Assembly: GCA_019749875.1 (NCBI GenBank)
Contig: JAIEPK010000415.1
Coordinates: 1 to 47,316, forward strand
DNA from: Candidatus Binatia bacterium
GTDB lineage: Bacteria; Desulfobacterota; Binatia; UBA12015
Reading direction: 5' to 3'
Length of the DNA: 47,316 nt
The translations under genes were made by a program, and so were the position numbers. The first letter of the stretch is position 1; each line of letters starts with the position of its first letter. The notes below the pieces were generated by a model. It was given only the letters and a program-made list of their open reading frames with translations. It had not been told where the DNA came from and did not search any database. Below, in pieces: positions 13,971-23,160 of the stretch.

Positions 13971-14951
13971 GTGCGCGTCCTGGTCTTCGGAGCGACCGGA
14001 TTCGCCGGCCGCTACCTGGTGGACGAGCTCTTGCGGCGCGGCTGCGACGTCGAGGGGGCGGCGCGCCGGCACGATGCGTCGGGGGAGGCGCGGCATCCGA
14101 TCGGGCTCGACGGCATTGCGATGCATCGTTGCGACGTCGCCGACTCGGCGCAGGTGCGCGCGGTGCTGGAGAAAGCCCGTCCCGATGCCGTCGTCCTGCT
14201 GTCGGGGCTCGCATCGCCGCCGGCCGCGAATCGCGATCCGCAGCAGGCGTACGCGGTGCACGCGATGGGCGCGGTGAACGTGCTCGAGAGCGTCGCCGCG
14301 GCGTCCCGGCGGATCCGCGTGCTGGTGGTGACGTCGAGCGAGGCGTACGGCTCGACCGGCATCGACGGCTCGCCGCTCGACGAGGACGCGGCACTCCGTC
14401 CGACGACCATCTACGCGGCGAGCAAGGCTGCGGCGGACCTCGCGGCAGGCGCCTTCGCGACCGCGCGCGGCGTCGACGTGATCCGCGTGCGGCCCTTCAA
14501 CCACACCGGTCCGGGGCAGCGCTCGGACTTCGTTTGTCCGGACTTCGCGACACAGGTCGCAGCGATCGCCGCCGGACGGCGGGCGCCGGTGATCGAGGTC
14601 GGCAACCTGGAAGTCCGTCGCGACTTCCTCGACGTGCGTGACGTCGTGCGCGGCTATGCCGACGCGATCGAGCGCGGCCGGACGGGCGAGATCTACAACC
14701 TGTGCTCGGGGCACGGGATCACGATCCGCTCGATCCTCGACGACCTCTGCACGCTCGCAGGAATCCGGCCCGAGGTGCGGGTCGTCGCTGAGCGCCACCG
14801 TCCGGCCGAGGTACCTGCCTACTGGGGCAGCGGCGCGCGCGCGGCCGCGACCCTTCGTTGGGTACCGAGCATTCCGTGGCGCCTCACCCTCGCCGACTTG
14901 CTCGACTGGTGCCGGCCCGGTGAAGCGACCGGCCCGACGCACGTCGAATAG
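13971..14951 (+). CDS. rmd: NAD-dependent epimerase/dehydratase, likely GDP-6-deoxy-D-mannose (GDP-4-keto) reductase
   Basis: Rossmann GATGFAGRYLVDEL, YAASKAAADL active site, VRPFNHTGPGQ; located directly after gmd; in-frame GTG at 13971. Confidence 0.75.
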   Translation: MRVLVFGATGFAGRYLVDELLRRGCDVEGAARRHDASGEARHPIGLDGIAMHRCDVADSAQVRAVLEKARPDAVVLLSGLASPPAANRDPQQAYAVHAMGAVNVLESVAAASRRIRVLVVTSSEAYGSTGIDGSPLDEDAALRPTTIYAASKAAADLAAGAFATARGVDVIRVRPFNHTGPGQRSDFVCPDFATQVAAIAAGRRAPVIEVGNLEVRRDFLDVRDVVRGYADAIERGRTGEIYNLCSGHGITIRSILDDLCTLAGIRPEVRVVAERHRPAEVPAYWGSGARAAATLRWVPSIPWRLTLADLLDWCRPGEATGPTHVE

Positions 14952-14953
14952 GC

Positions 14954-16738
14954 GTGGCGCTGGCGACAAATGGCATTGGACGTGGCCGCGTGGTAGTCCC
15001 GCCCGGGAAAGGTGGCGCGGTGGAGCTGCAGATAAAGTCGCTCGAAGACCTGCTCGTCGAGCGCGGCCGGGTCAGCACCGAGGACCTGCGCAAGATCCGC
15101 AAGCTCCAGGCGGAGCGAGGCGAGCGCATCGAGCGCCTGCTGCTCGACCTCGGGTTCATCTCCGAGGACGACCTGCTGCCGGTGTTCAGCGAGTATCTCG
15201 GCGTCCCGCTGGTGTCGCGCAAGGAGCTGCCGAGCTCGGCGGTCTCGATCCCCGGGCTGAACGTCAAGTTCCTCCGTCACGCGCGCGTGCTGCCGGTGTC
15301 GCTCGCCGACGGCGTGCTCACCGCCGCGATGGCCGACCCGGGCGATCGCGACTCGCGCCAGGGCCTCGAGGTCGCGACCGGCTGCCGGCTGAAGCCGCTG
15401 CTCGCCAAGGAGAAGGACATCGTCGAGGCGCTCGAGGAGTGCTACGGCGAGCACGGCGAAGGGCAGGGTGACGGCGGCGGCGACGGCCTCGTCGAGTACC
15501 TGTCCGAGGACGAGGAGGACGTCGACCACCTGCGCGACCTCGCGAGCGAGGCGCCGGTCATCCGCTTCGTGAACGTCCTGATCAATCGCGCCGTCGAGAG
15601 CCGCGCGTCCGACATCCACATCGAGCCGTTCGAGAACGAGCTCAAGGTGCGGTACCGCATCGACGGCGTGCTGCACGACGTCGACGCCCCGCAGCGCCGG
15701 CTGCAGGCGGCGATCGTGTCGCGCATCAAGATCATGGCGAAGCTCAACATCGCCGAGCGTCGCCTGCCGCAGGACGGCCGCATCAAGCTGCGCATGATGG
15801 GCAAGGAGATCGATCTGCGCGTGTCGACGCTGCCCACGCTTTACGGCGAGAGCGTCGTGCTCCGTATCCTCGACCGCGGCTCGATCGTCCTCGACCTGAC
15901 CAAGCTCGGCTTTCCGCGCGACACCCAGGCGCAGTGGGACCAGCTGATCGTCAAGCCGTACGGCATGATCCTGGTGACCGGTCCGACCGGCTCCGGCAAG
16001 ACGACCACGCTCTACGGGTCGCTGAACAACATCAACTCACCGGACAAGAAGATCATCACGATCGAGGACCCGGTCGAGTATCAGCTGAACGGCGTCAACC
16101 AGATCCACGTCAAGCCACAGATCGGACTGACGTTCGCGAGCGGGCTGCGCTCGATCGTTCGCCAGGACCCGGACGTCATCATGGTCGGTGAGATCCGTGA
16201 CGCCGAGACGGCGGAGATCGCGATCCAGGCGGCGCTCACCGGCCACCTGGTGTTCTCGACGCTGCACACCAACGACGCCGCCGGCGCCGTCAGCCGACTG
16301 CTCGAGATGGGCGTCGAGGACTACCTGCTGGCGTCGTCGCTGCTCGGCGTGCTCGCGCAGCGCCTCGTGCGTCGCATTTGCCCCGACTGCAAGCGCCCGG
16401 TGGAGGGCATGCTCGCCGATCAGGCGGAGCTCAAGAGCTTCATGGCCGACGGGAAGAACGGTGAGCGCACCGAGGAGACGCTCGCCAACACGCCGCTCTT
16501 CCAGGGGGAGGGCTGCGACAACTGCTCGCACACCGGGTATCGGGGCCGCGCGGGCATCTACGAGCTGCTGATGGTCGACGACGCGGTTCGCCGGGCGATC
16601 CTCGATCACGCGTCCGCCGACCAGATCCGCACCAAGGCGATCGATCTCGGGATGCGAACGCTGCGCGAGGACGGCTGGCGGACCGTGCGCGAGGGCACCA
16701 CGACGCTGTCGGAGATCATCCGCGTCACGCGCGACTGA
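14954..16738 (+). CDS. gspE: Type II secretion system ATPase GspE
   Basis: Walker A GPTGSGKTTTLYGSL, Asp box TIEDPVEYQ, GEIRDAETAEIA, CPDCK...CDNCSHTGYRGRAGIYELL zinc motif. Translation start uncertain (15021 possible). Confidence 0.93.
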   Translation: MALATNGIGRGRVVVPPGKGGAVELQIKSLEDLLVERGRVSTEDLRKIRKLQAERGERIERLLLDLGFISEDDLLPVFSEYLGVPLVSRKELPSSAVSIPGLNVKFLRHARVLPVSLADGVLTAAMADPGDRDSRQGLEVATGCRLKPLLAKEKDIVEALEECYGEHGEGQGDGGGDGLVEYLSEDEEDVDHLRDLASEAPVIRFVNVLINRAVESRASDIHIEPFENELKVRYRIDGVLHDVDAPQRRLQAAIVSRIKIMAKLNIAERRLPQDGRIKLRMMGKEIDLRVSTLPTLYGESVVLRILDRGSIVLDLTKLGFPRDTQAQWDQLIVKPYGMILVTGPTGSGKTTTLYGSLNNINSPDKKIITIEDPVEYQLNGVNQIHVKPQIGLTFASGLRSIVRQDPDVIMVGEIRDAETAEIAIQAALTGHLVFSTLHTNDAAGAVSRLLEMGVEDYLLASSLLGVLAQRLVRRICPDCKRPVEGMLADQAELKSFMADGKNGERTEETLANTPLFQGEGCDNCSHTGYRGRAGIYELLMVDDAVRRAILDHASADQIRTKAIDLGMRTLREDGWRTVREGTTTLSEIIRVTRD

Positions 16739-16765
16739 GCGCTGCGGCACGGAGCTGCGTCCCGC

Positions 16766-17827
16766 ATGGGCGAGCCACTGGCGAAGGAGACGGTCCGGGC
16801 GATCGCGTCGGCGCGCGTCGTGCCCGACGATCCCATGCTCCCGGACGACGATGCTGCGCTCGACGTGTCGCTGGTCGTGCCGCTGCACAACGAGCGCGCG
16901 AGCCTCAAGCTGCTCATCGACGAGTGTCACGCGGTCCTCGACGACCCGTCGCGCGACTGGACGGCGCTGGGGATCGCGCCCGGCACGGGTGTGCCGCGCT
17001 GGGAGATCATCCTGGTGGACGACGGCTCGACCGACGGGTCGTTCTCCGTGCTGCGCGAGCTCGCGGCTTCGGACGCGGTCATCCGAGCGATCCGCTTGCG
17101 GCGCAACCTCGGGAAGGCGACGGCGCTCTCGGTGGGCTTCGCCGAGGCGTGCGGCGAGATCGTCTTCTCGCTCGATGCCGACCTGCAGGACGATCCGAAC
17201 GAGATTCCGCGCATGCTCGCCCTTCTCGACTCGGGCTACGACTTGATCAGCGGGTGGAAGCGCAAGCGGCACGATTCGACGGCGCGTGTGGTCGCGTCGC
17301 GGCTGTTCAACTTCGTCGTGCGGCGCTCGTCCGGCGTCGAGCTGCACGACCTGAACTGCGGCTTCAAGGCCTACCGTCGCGGCGTCGCGCAGGACATTCG
17401 CATCTACGGCGAGCTGCACCGCTTCATTCCGGTCATCGCCGCCTGGAAAGGGTATGCGGTGGGCGAGATCGAGGTCGCGCACCGTCCCCGTCGCTTCGGT
17501 CGCTCCCGCTACGGCTGGGGCCGTGCCTTTCGCGGCATGATGGACCTCGTGACGGTGATGTTCCTCACGCGCTTCGATGCGCGGCCGGCGCACTTCTTCA
17601 GCCTGCCGGGAGCGTTCCTGATGAGCATCGGGCTCGGCGTGCTCGGCTACATCGCGTACCTGCGCTTCACCTACGGCGAGATCCTCGGCCGGCACCCGCT
17701 GCTCTCGTTCGGCGTCCTGGCGGTGCTCGCAGGTCTGCAGCTCTTCACGAGCGGCCTCCTCGGCGAGATGCTCGCGGCCAAGTCGCCGCGCGACGACGCG
17801 TCCGTCGTTCGTGAGCGGATCGGATAG
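16766..17827 (+). CDS. Family 2 glycosyltransferase, polyprenyl-phosphate sugar transferase type (DPM/ArnC-like), with C-terminal TM segments
   Basis: VSLVVPLHNERASLKLLIDE, ILVDDGSTDGSFSVL, FSLDADLQDDPNEI; two hydrophobic segments at the C-terminus. Confidence 0.87.
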   Translation: MGEPLAKETVRAIASARVVPDDPMLPDDDAALDVSLVVPLHNERASLKLLIDECHAVLDDPSRDWTALGIAPGTGVPRWEIILVDDGSTDGSFSVLRELAASDAVIRAIRLRRNLGKATALSVGFAEACGEIVFSLDADLQDDPNEIPRMLALLDSGYDLISGWKRKRHDSTARVVASRLFNFVVRRSSGVELHDLNCGFKAYRRGVAQDIRIYGELHRFIPVIAAWKGYAVGEIEVAHRPRRFGRSRYGWGRAFRGMMDLVTVMFLTRFDARPAHFFSLPGAFLMSIGLGVLGYIAYLRFTYGEILGRHPLLSFGVLAVLAGLQLFTSGLLGEMLAAKSPRDDASVVRERIG

Positions 17828-17849
17828 TCGGTAGCGCCAGCACCAGGGT

Positions 17850-17868
17850 CGCCTCTCGGCGAGAGGCG
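17850..17868. terminator. Terminator-like hairpin between convergent genes
   Basis: Perfect 8-bp stem CGCCTCTC-ggc-GAGAGGCG in the 65-bp gap between convergent stops at 17827 and 17893. Confidence 0.45.
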
Positions 17869-17892
17869 CATCCGGTGTTTGGTTCTCCGGAC

Positions 17893-19449
17893 TCAGGGGG
17901 CTCGGCGTCGGAGGTTGCCGTCCCCTCGTTCGAAGAGCCACAGGTCTTCCGCCCCCGGTACGCGTCGCCAGTCGCGCTCGAGTGATTCGGCGAACGCTTG
18001 TCGCGAATCCAGGAGCTCCGGGAATGGAACGTAGATGTAGCGCGCGCCCTGGAGAGCCTTCGCGATGTCGGCATCGCTCGCACGCGCCGTTTCCGACGCC
18101 AGTCGTTCGCCCACGGCGTTGCCCAGGGTGAGCGCCGTCCCGCGTCGATCACAATAATAGAGCACCGTCCCGCCGCGGTCGGACAGCACGAACAACTCGT
18201 CGCTCGGCCCGGTCAGAGATCGGACGCGCTCGCAGCGCTCCAGGAGCGAGCCGTACTGGGGCGGGATCGCTGCTGCGCGCCGTGCGATCGTGATGCCGCT
18301 GACGAGCAGGAGCGCGAACAGTCCCGCAACCGCTGCATTGCCGGCCCGAGGGAAGCGACTCTCGATCCAAGCGGAGACGCTCGCGCACCCTTGGGCGAGC
18401 AGAAGTGCCGCCACCGGGACGAGCGGCAGAAGGTAGTACTCGGTGCCTCGCGCTCGTTGGTCCAGCATGCGTGTCGCGAAGACCAAGCACTGTGCGATCG
18501 TGCCGATGCCCCATGCGAGAAGTGCGCGCTCGGTCGGGGTGCGATCTCCGTGATGCAGGGCGAGTCCGATCAGCGTCACGACGAGCCCGAGCGGGGTGAA
18601 CACCATCTGCACGATCTGACGCGCGATCTCCAGATACAGTGCGGGATCGAGCAGCAATCGCGGCGCGACCCAGCCGTCGGCGACCATCGCGCCCGCCGCC
18701 GGGTACACACGATGCAGGGCGAAGGCGTGCGCGTACCAGACTGCGGGGGGAGTCGCGCCGATCGTCAGGCACGCGAGCAGCATCGTGAGCTCGCGTCCCG
18801 AGGCCGCGCGCCGAGGTGCAGATGTCGCGCGACAGAGGACGATTCCGGCTGGAACGAGCCAGAACACCGCGTGCGGCTTGAGAGCCAGCGACAGCCCTGC
18901 GAAGAGGCCGACTGCGAGCGCGCGCGCCGCTGAAGGCCCATCGCGCCACCGTAGGAGCGTCAGGAATGCCGCCAGCGACGCTGCCACCAGCGCTGCGTCG
19001 CTCATGAACGCGCGTGAGTAGACGATCCCGAGAGGCGCGGCGAGAAACCAGGCCACGGCGAGCAGCGCGACGCCGTTCGTCACGGATCGGCGGACGATGG
19101 CGTGCAGGAAGAGGGATCCCGCAAGCCAGGCGACGATCCCGATCAGCCTTCCCGCCCGTTCATCGACCCGACCGGTGAGTCGATACGCCAATGCGGCCGT
19201 GCCGGGTACCAGCGGAACTTCCTTTAAAAAATATCCTGGTCGGCCGATATCGTCGACCAGCGGGCGGAGCCACGAGGCGCGGCCACGGTAGAGGTTTCGC
19301 GCGACCATCGCCGTGTGGGTCTGCTTCGCGGCCGCGCCTTCGAGAAGTGGCGCGTCCAGATGGTTGCACCGCAGGAGGAGCCCGGACAGAAGAAGACCCA
19401 CGAGAGCGATCCAGGAGATGGGCTCTCGGCGAGAGGAGGAGGGGATCAT
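17893..19449 (-). CDS. Membrane glycosyltransferase, ArnT/PMT (GT39/GT83)-like
   Basis: Multi-TM protein MIPSSSRREPISWIALVGLLLSGLLLRCNHLDAPLLEGAAAKQTHTAMVARNLYRG with many hydrophobic helices; real start at 19449 rather than the listed 19920. Confidence 0.75.
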   Translation of the reverse strand: MIPSSSRREPISWIALVGLLLSGLLLRCNHLDAPLLEGAAAKQTHTAMVARNLYRGRASWLRPLVDDIGRPGYFLKEVPLVPGTAALAYRLTGRVDERAGRLIGIVAWLAGSLFLHAIVRRSVTNGVALLAVAWFLAAPLGIVYSRAFMSDAALVAASLAAFLTLLRWRDGPSAARALAVGLFAGLSLALKPHAVFWLVPAGIVLCRATSAPRRAASGRELTMLLACLTIGATPPAVWYAHAFALHRVYPAAGAMVADGWVAPRLLLDPALYLEIARQIVQMVFTPLGLVVTLIGLALHHGDRTPTERALLAWGIGTIAQCLVFATRMLDQRARGTEYYLLPLVPVAALLLAQGCASVSAWIESRFPRAGNAAVAGLFALLLVSGITIARRAAAIPPQYGSLLERCERVRSLTGPSDELFVLSDRGGTVLYYCDRRGTALTLGNAVGERLASETARASDADIAKALQGARYIYVPFPELLDSRQAFAESLERDWRRVPGAEDLWLFERGDGNLRRRAP

Positions 19450-19734
19450 CGCGACACCACGATGGCTGCTGCGCTCGAGGCCTGGCGCGGAAGCGATAGC
19501 AGATCGTGGGCGGTGAGCACGAGCGTATGGAACTCTCGAGATTGACTGAGGAGGCCGAAAGAATTCGCACGCTCGGTCGTCTTTAGGCAGAGCGTTAAGC
19601 TCGCGATGGCGAGCCGAGAGCGTTGGCCGCCGTGTTCGAAGGAATCGCAAGATCGTTCTGCGGCGGCGTTGTCGGTTGCAATGCGCTAGTCTCGATGGTA
19701 GGACGAAAAACCGTTTCGGTGTCTGGGGGGTTGT

Positions 19735-20229
19735 GTGCGGGTCGCCGATGCGGGCAAGGATACGGTGTTGGCGCAGAGTGGCTCTGGGCGGCAAGTCAAG
19801 GCTGCCGTCGCGATTGGAATCGCTGTCCTGGTCAGTGTCGCGGTAATTGCTGGATGGCAGAACAGCATTTGGCCGCTCAATCAGCATTCCGAGAAAGCCC
19901 TCGCGAGGCGAGCGCAGCAATACTGGGATTTGAAGATCTCAGGAGACACGTTGGGTGCGTATGGGTTCATGGCGGCATCGTACCGCCGCCGCGTCACTCC
20001 CGACGGGTTCGCGCGCGTGGGTGGCGGCTTGGTGATTCACACCGGGGCGGTGGTGAAGTCGGTCCATGTCCATGACGGCGACGCAACGGTCGACCTTGAG
20101 CTTCGCTATGTCCTCAACCATGGCCGCTTCGCAGACACCGAGTCCGTCGTTGAAGCGAAAGAACGCTGGGTGTTTGAGGACGGAGCCTGGCATCGATGGC
20201 CACCGGATGTTGGGCCGGATGTTGGTTGA
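19735..20229 (+). CDS. Hypothetical membrane-anchored protein with small C-terminal alpha+beta domain
   Basis: GTG start, N-terminal TM KAAVAIGIAVLVSVAVIAGW, then an ~110-aa domain ending VEAKERWVFEDGAWHRWPP, a pattern resembling NTF2-like/DUF4440-type domains. Confidence 0.6.
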   Translation: MRVADAGKDTVLAQSGSGRQVKAAVAIGIAVLVSVAVIAGWQNSIWPLNQHSEKALARRAQQYWDLKISGDTLGAYGFMAASYRRRVTPDGFARVGGGLVIHTGAVVKSVHVHDGDATVDLELRYVLNHGRFADTESVVEAKERWVFEDGAWHRWPPDVGPDVG

Positions 20230-20398
20230 GGCATCCGGGGAGTTGAAAACGGAGGTTGTTTCGTTGTAGTGGCTGATGCTACGCAAGCCATTGTGGAGGC
20301 AGGTGCGCTGACCTCAACCTCGCGCCCCAGTCGTTGCTGGCAGGCGGTGCGGAAGTCGAGAACTGGTCAAGGCAAGGCTTTCCCGAGAGGAGAGACGT

Positions 20399-22021
20399 AT
20401 GAAAGAGGAGGCAGGAATGAAGCGTAGGGGAGCGTCGAGGGCGCTAGTGGCGTTGGCTGCGGCGGGGCTCGTGGCCTGCATCGGGTCCATCGCGTCGGCC
20501 CAAGAGAACATCTACGAGAACGAAAGCGGTCTGATGGGCGGCACTTTCGTCCCGGTTGGGGACAGTGCGGTGCAGTCCGACTTCGTGATCGCGGGACCGC
20601 GCCTGAACCCGAATGGGATCGGACAGTACCTGGTCGGCTCGTACTACGATGTGCGTCCCGTCGGTGTGGGCAACCCGACGAACGTGAACATCCAGATCAT
20701 CAACACCAACACGAACAACACGGGGCTTCCGCTCTGCAGCGAGGCCGACTACGCGAACGGCACCGACGGCGCCGGTTGCTACAACCCGCGCGGCGGTATC
20801 CTCGCCAAGATTCGTTTCCGCGAGTCGAAGCTCAGCAAGGAGGTCCTCGACTTCGTGGTGCCCATCTCGTGTGGCGAGGTTTGGGCAGGTGAGGTGTCGC
20901 TCGGCGACACGCTCCCGATCATCAAGTCGAAGTACCCGATCGCGACCAGTACCTCGAACGCGAACGCGATCATCGCCGACGACCTGCTCCTCAATGGCCA
21001 GCAGTTCGTTCCGAGCGGGACCCTTCCGGCGGGCGTGACGGCGGCGGACGTGCAGCACGGCTACATCGAGGTCATCGCGATGGAGGCCCTGAACTGCGAG
21101 CCCGACGACGGCACGCTCGACATCTCGTCGGCGGAGACCTGGACCCGCCTTGGTGTCGACCGCACGCCTTCGAACGCACTCGGTGCCGAGGCCTTCCTCG
21201 TTCGTCCGGTCGCCGGTGTCTCGTTCGCCTATAACTTCACGGCCATCAGCGCCTTCGTCGGCAGTGGTCTCGGCAGCATCGCGCCGCAAAACCTCTTCGC
21301 GGACAGCAATCCCGATTGGAACAGCTGCCGTGGCCTCGACATCAACCTGAACCCGTATGCCGATCAGTTCGATTGCGTCCGTCAAGCGAACCTCGCGCTC
21401 TCGAAGAGCCGCCTGGTCTCGCAGTACGACGTCGATCCGACCACGGCGGCCGACACGAACGTCGTCGTCACGCTGCCGACCAAGTACGTCAACTGCAACC
21501 TGAATGGTCAGGGCACCAACTACGCCACCAAGCGCTACGCGGGCACGTCGTTCCAGTGCGCGCCTGAGGGCGAAGAGATCTCCTGCACGCTGTACAACCG
21601 CGAAGAGGAGTTCGACAGCCCGGAGGAGCCGCCCTTCTCGCCGAGCGAGCCGGGTGAGGCCTGCCGTCTGCCGAAGGAGCTCACGATCATCAACATCACG
21701 GATGATCCGAACGTTCCTGGCATCCTCGGTGGCTTCGGTGACGTCGTGTTCAACACGGCCGCTGCGAACTTCGATCCGAAGGATAGCGGCTGGCTGGACC
21801 TCGATCTGGTGCGCAACGCCTCGGGCAACATCGTGCACCGCGAGATCTTCCCGAACGACACCACGCACGATATCCTCGGTGCGTACCTGCACGGCTACCG
21901 TGGTCTGCCGGCCATCGGGCTCGTCGCCCAGGGCTTCTTCAACGGTGTCGCTGGTGGCGTGTACGGCTCGATCGTTCCGTCGCTGGCGGAGCAGGTCGTG
22001 CTCAAGCCGAACCAGAGCTGA
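20399..22021 (+). CDS. Secreted surface-protein-like protein of unknown function
   Basis: Sec signal peptide (MKRRGASRALVALAAAGLVACIGSIASAQ|EN), purine-rich RBS (gagaggagag), 540 aa; segment GGILAKIRFRESKLSKEVLDFVVPISCGEVWAG resembles a motif recalled from large Desulfobacterota surface/hypothetical proteins; multiple Cys. Confidence 0.75.
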   Translation: MKEEAGMKRRGASRALVALAAAGLVACIGSIASAQENIYENESGLMGGTFVPVGDSAVQSDFVIAGPRLNPNGIGQYLVGSYYDVRPVGVGNPTNVNIQIINTNTNNTGLPLCSEADYANGTDGAGCYNPRGGILAKIRFRESKLSKEVLDFVVPISCGEVWAGEVSLGDTLPIIKSKYPIATSTSNANAIIADDLLLNGQQFVPSGTLPAGVTAADVQHGYIEVIAMEALNCEPDDGTLDISSAETWTRLGVDRTPSNALGAEAFLVRPVAGVSFAYNFTAISAFVGSGLGSIAPQNLFADSNPDWNSCRGLDINLNPYADQFDCVRQANLALSKSRLVSQYDVDPTTAADTNVVVTLPTKYVNCNLNGQGTNYATKRYAGTSFQCAPEGEEISCTLYNREEEFDSPEEPPFSPSEPGEACRLPKELTIINITDDPNVPGILGGFGDVVFNTAAANFDPKDSGWLDLDLVRNASGNIVHREIFPNDTTHDILGAYLHGYRGLPAIGLVAQGFFNGVAGGVYGSIVPSLAEQVVLKPNQS

Positions 22022-22051
22022 TCAGTTTTCGCTCTGAACTGTCCGTGAACG

Positions 22052-22080
22052 AGAAGGGCCGCCGTAATGGCGGCCCTTCT
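22052..22080 (+). terminator. Intrinsic-terminator-like hairpin
   Basis: Perfect 12-bp stem AGAAGGGCCGCC-gtaat-GGCGGCCCTTCT followed by TCGTTG, 30 nt after the stop of the 20399-22021 gene. Confidence 0.75.
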
Positions 22081-22104
22081 TCGTTGTAGGGAGCATCCTC
22101 GCAC

Positions 22105-23160
22105 TTGAACGCGATCATCGCGACCGCTCTCACCAAGAGATACTCCGCTCCTCGCACGAGCTGGGCGGCGAAGACCACGGGGTTCATCGGCGGCGTCGCC
22201 GATGTTTCCTTCCAAGTTCAACGATCGGGAGCGCTCGCGATCATTGGACGCAACGGCGCCGGTAAGAGCACCCTGCTTCGGATGCTGGCCGGCCTTTCGC
22301 AGCCGAGCTCAGGCGATCTGCAGATCGTCGGGCGGCGCGGCTGCCTCCTCGAGCTCGGTGCGGGCTTCGTCGAGGAATGGTCGGGAAGCGAGAACGCGCG
22401 GAACACCTTGACGCTGCTCGGGATGTCGCCTTCCGACGCTTCGCGCGCCATGGTGTTCGCGGCGGACTTCTCTGAGCTCGGTCATTTCCTCGACCAGCCG
22501 GTGCGCATCTACTCGGCGGGGATGCGGCTGCGACTCGCGTACAGTCTGGTGATCGCGGCGCACCCCGAGGTGATCATCGCCGACGAGGTTCTGGGCGTCG
22601 GTGACGAGGCATTCCAGCGGAAGTGCTCGCATCATGTTCTGCAGTTTTTGAAGGACGGCGGAACGATGGTTCTCGCGACGCACAATCTCTACTTGGCGGA
22701 ACGGCTGTGTCAGACCGCCATCTGGCTCGACGCCGGAACGGTCCGCGCCCAGGGCAACTGCCACGAGGTGACGAAGGCTTACCGGGCGCACCTGGAGTGT
22801 GCGGACGCCAGCGATGTCGAGGCGGTCAGTGGGACCGGGGCCGACGCGGACCCGTTGATCTGGATCGATGGTCAGCCTCGTCGCGGCGCCACACTGCAGT
22901 TCTCGATGCCCCTGCGCATCGTGGTGGGCGCCAAGGATCGCGCTCGGATCGAGGTCCGCCGCCCGAACGGGACGCTCGTTCTCTCTGCCGAATCCCTCGG
23001 AGTCGGGACGAGCGAGATCGCCCATCCGTGGCTGCTGCCGGGTCAATACTTCGTTCGGCTCGTCGGCCAGGGGGACCGTGTGCTCGACGAGATCCCGATC
23101 AACTGTGTCGGTGAGCGGCGTGAGCTCGGCACCGTCTACCTTGAGCACCAATGGACGTGA
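22105..23160 (+). CDS. wzt: Polysaccharide ABC transporter ATP-binding protein (Wzt-like)
   Basis: Walker A GRNGAGKST, signature YSAGMRLRLAYSL, Walker B VIIADEVLGVGD; directly followed by the permease. Confidence 0.88.
   Translation: MNAIIATALTKRYSAPRTSWAAKTTGFIGGVADVSFQVQRSGALAIIGRNGAGKSTLLRMLAGLSQPSSGDLQIVGRRGCLLELGAGFVEEWSGSENARNTLTLLGMSPSDASRAMVFAADFSELGHFLDQPVRIYSAGMRLRLAYSLVIAAHPEVIIADEVLGVGDEAFQRKCSHHVLQFLKDGGTMVLATHNLYLAERLCQTAIWLDAGTVRAQGNCHEVTKAYRAHLECADASDVEAVSGTGADADPLIWIDGQPRRGATLQFSMPLRIVVGAKDRARIEVRRPNGTLVLSAESLGVGTSEIAHPWLLPGQYFVRLVGQGDRVLDEIPINCVGERRELGTVYLEHQWT

Noticed and set aside
17853-19436. Identical 14-mer CTCTCGGCGAGAGG at 17853-17866 and 19423-19436 at both ends of the minus-strand ArnT-like gene, considered as a mobile-element boundary
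   Set aside because: Short and palindromic; one copy lies in coding sequence and the other in a terminator-like hairpin; a chance match of this length is plausible in 47 kb of GC-biased DNA.
19623-20075. 150-aa + ORF overlapping the 19735-20229 gene
   Set aside because: Lacks domain signal; the 19735 frame has a convincing TM segment and domain-like composition.
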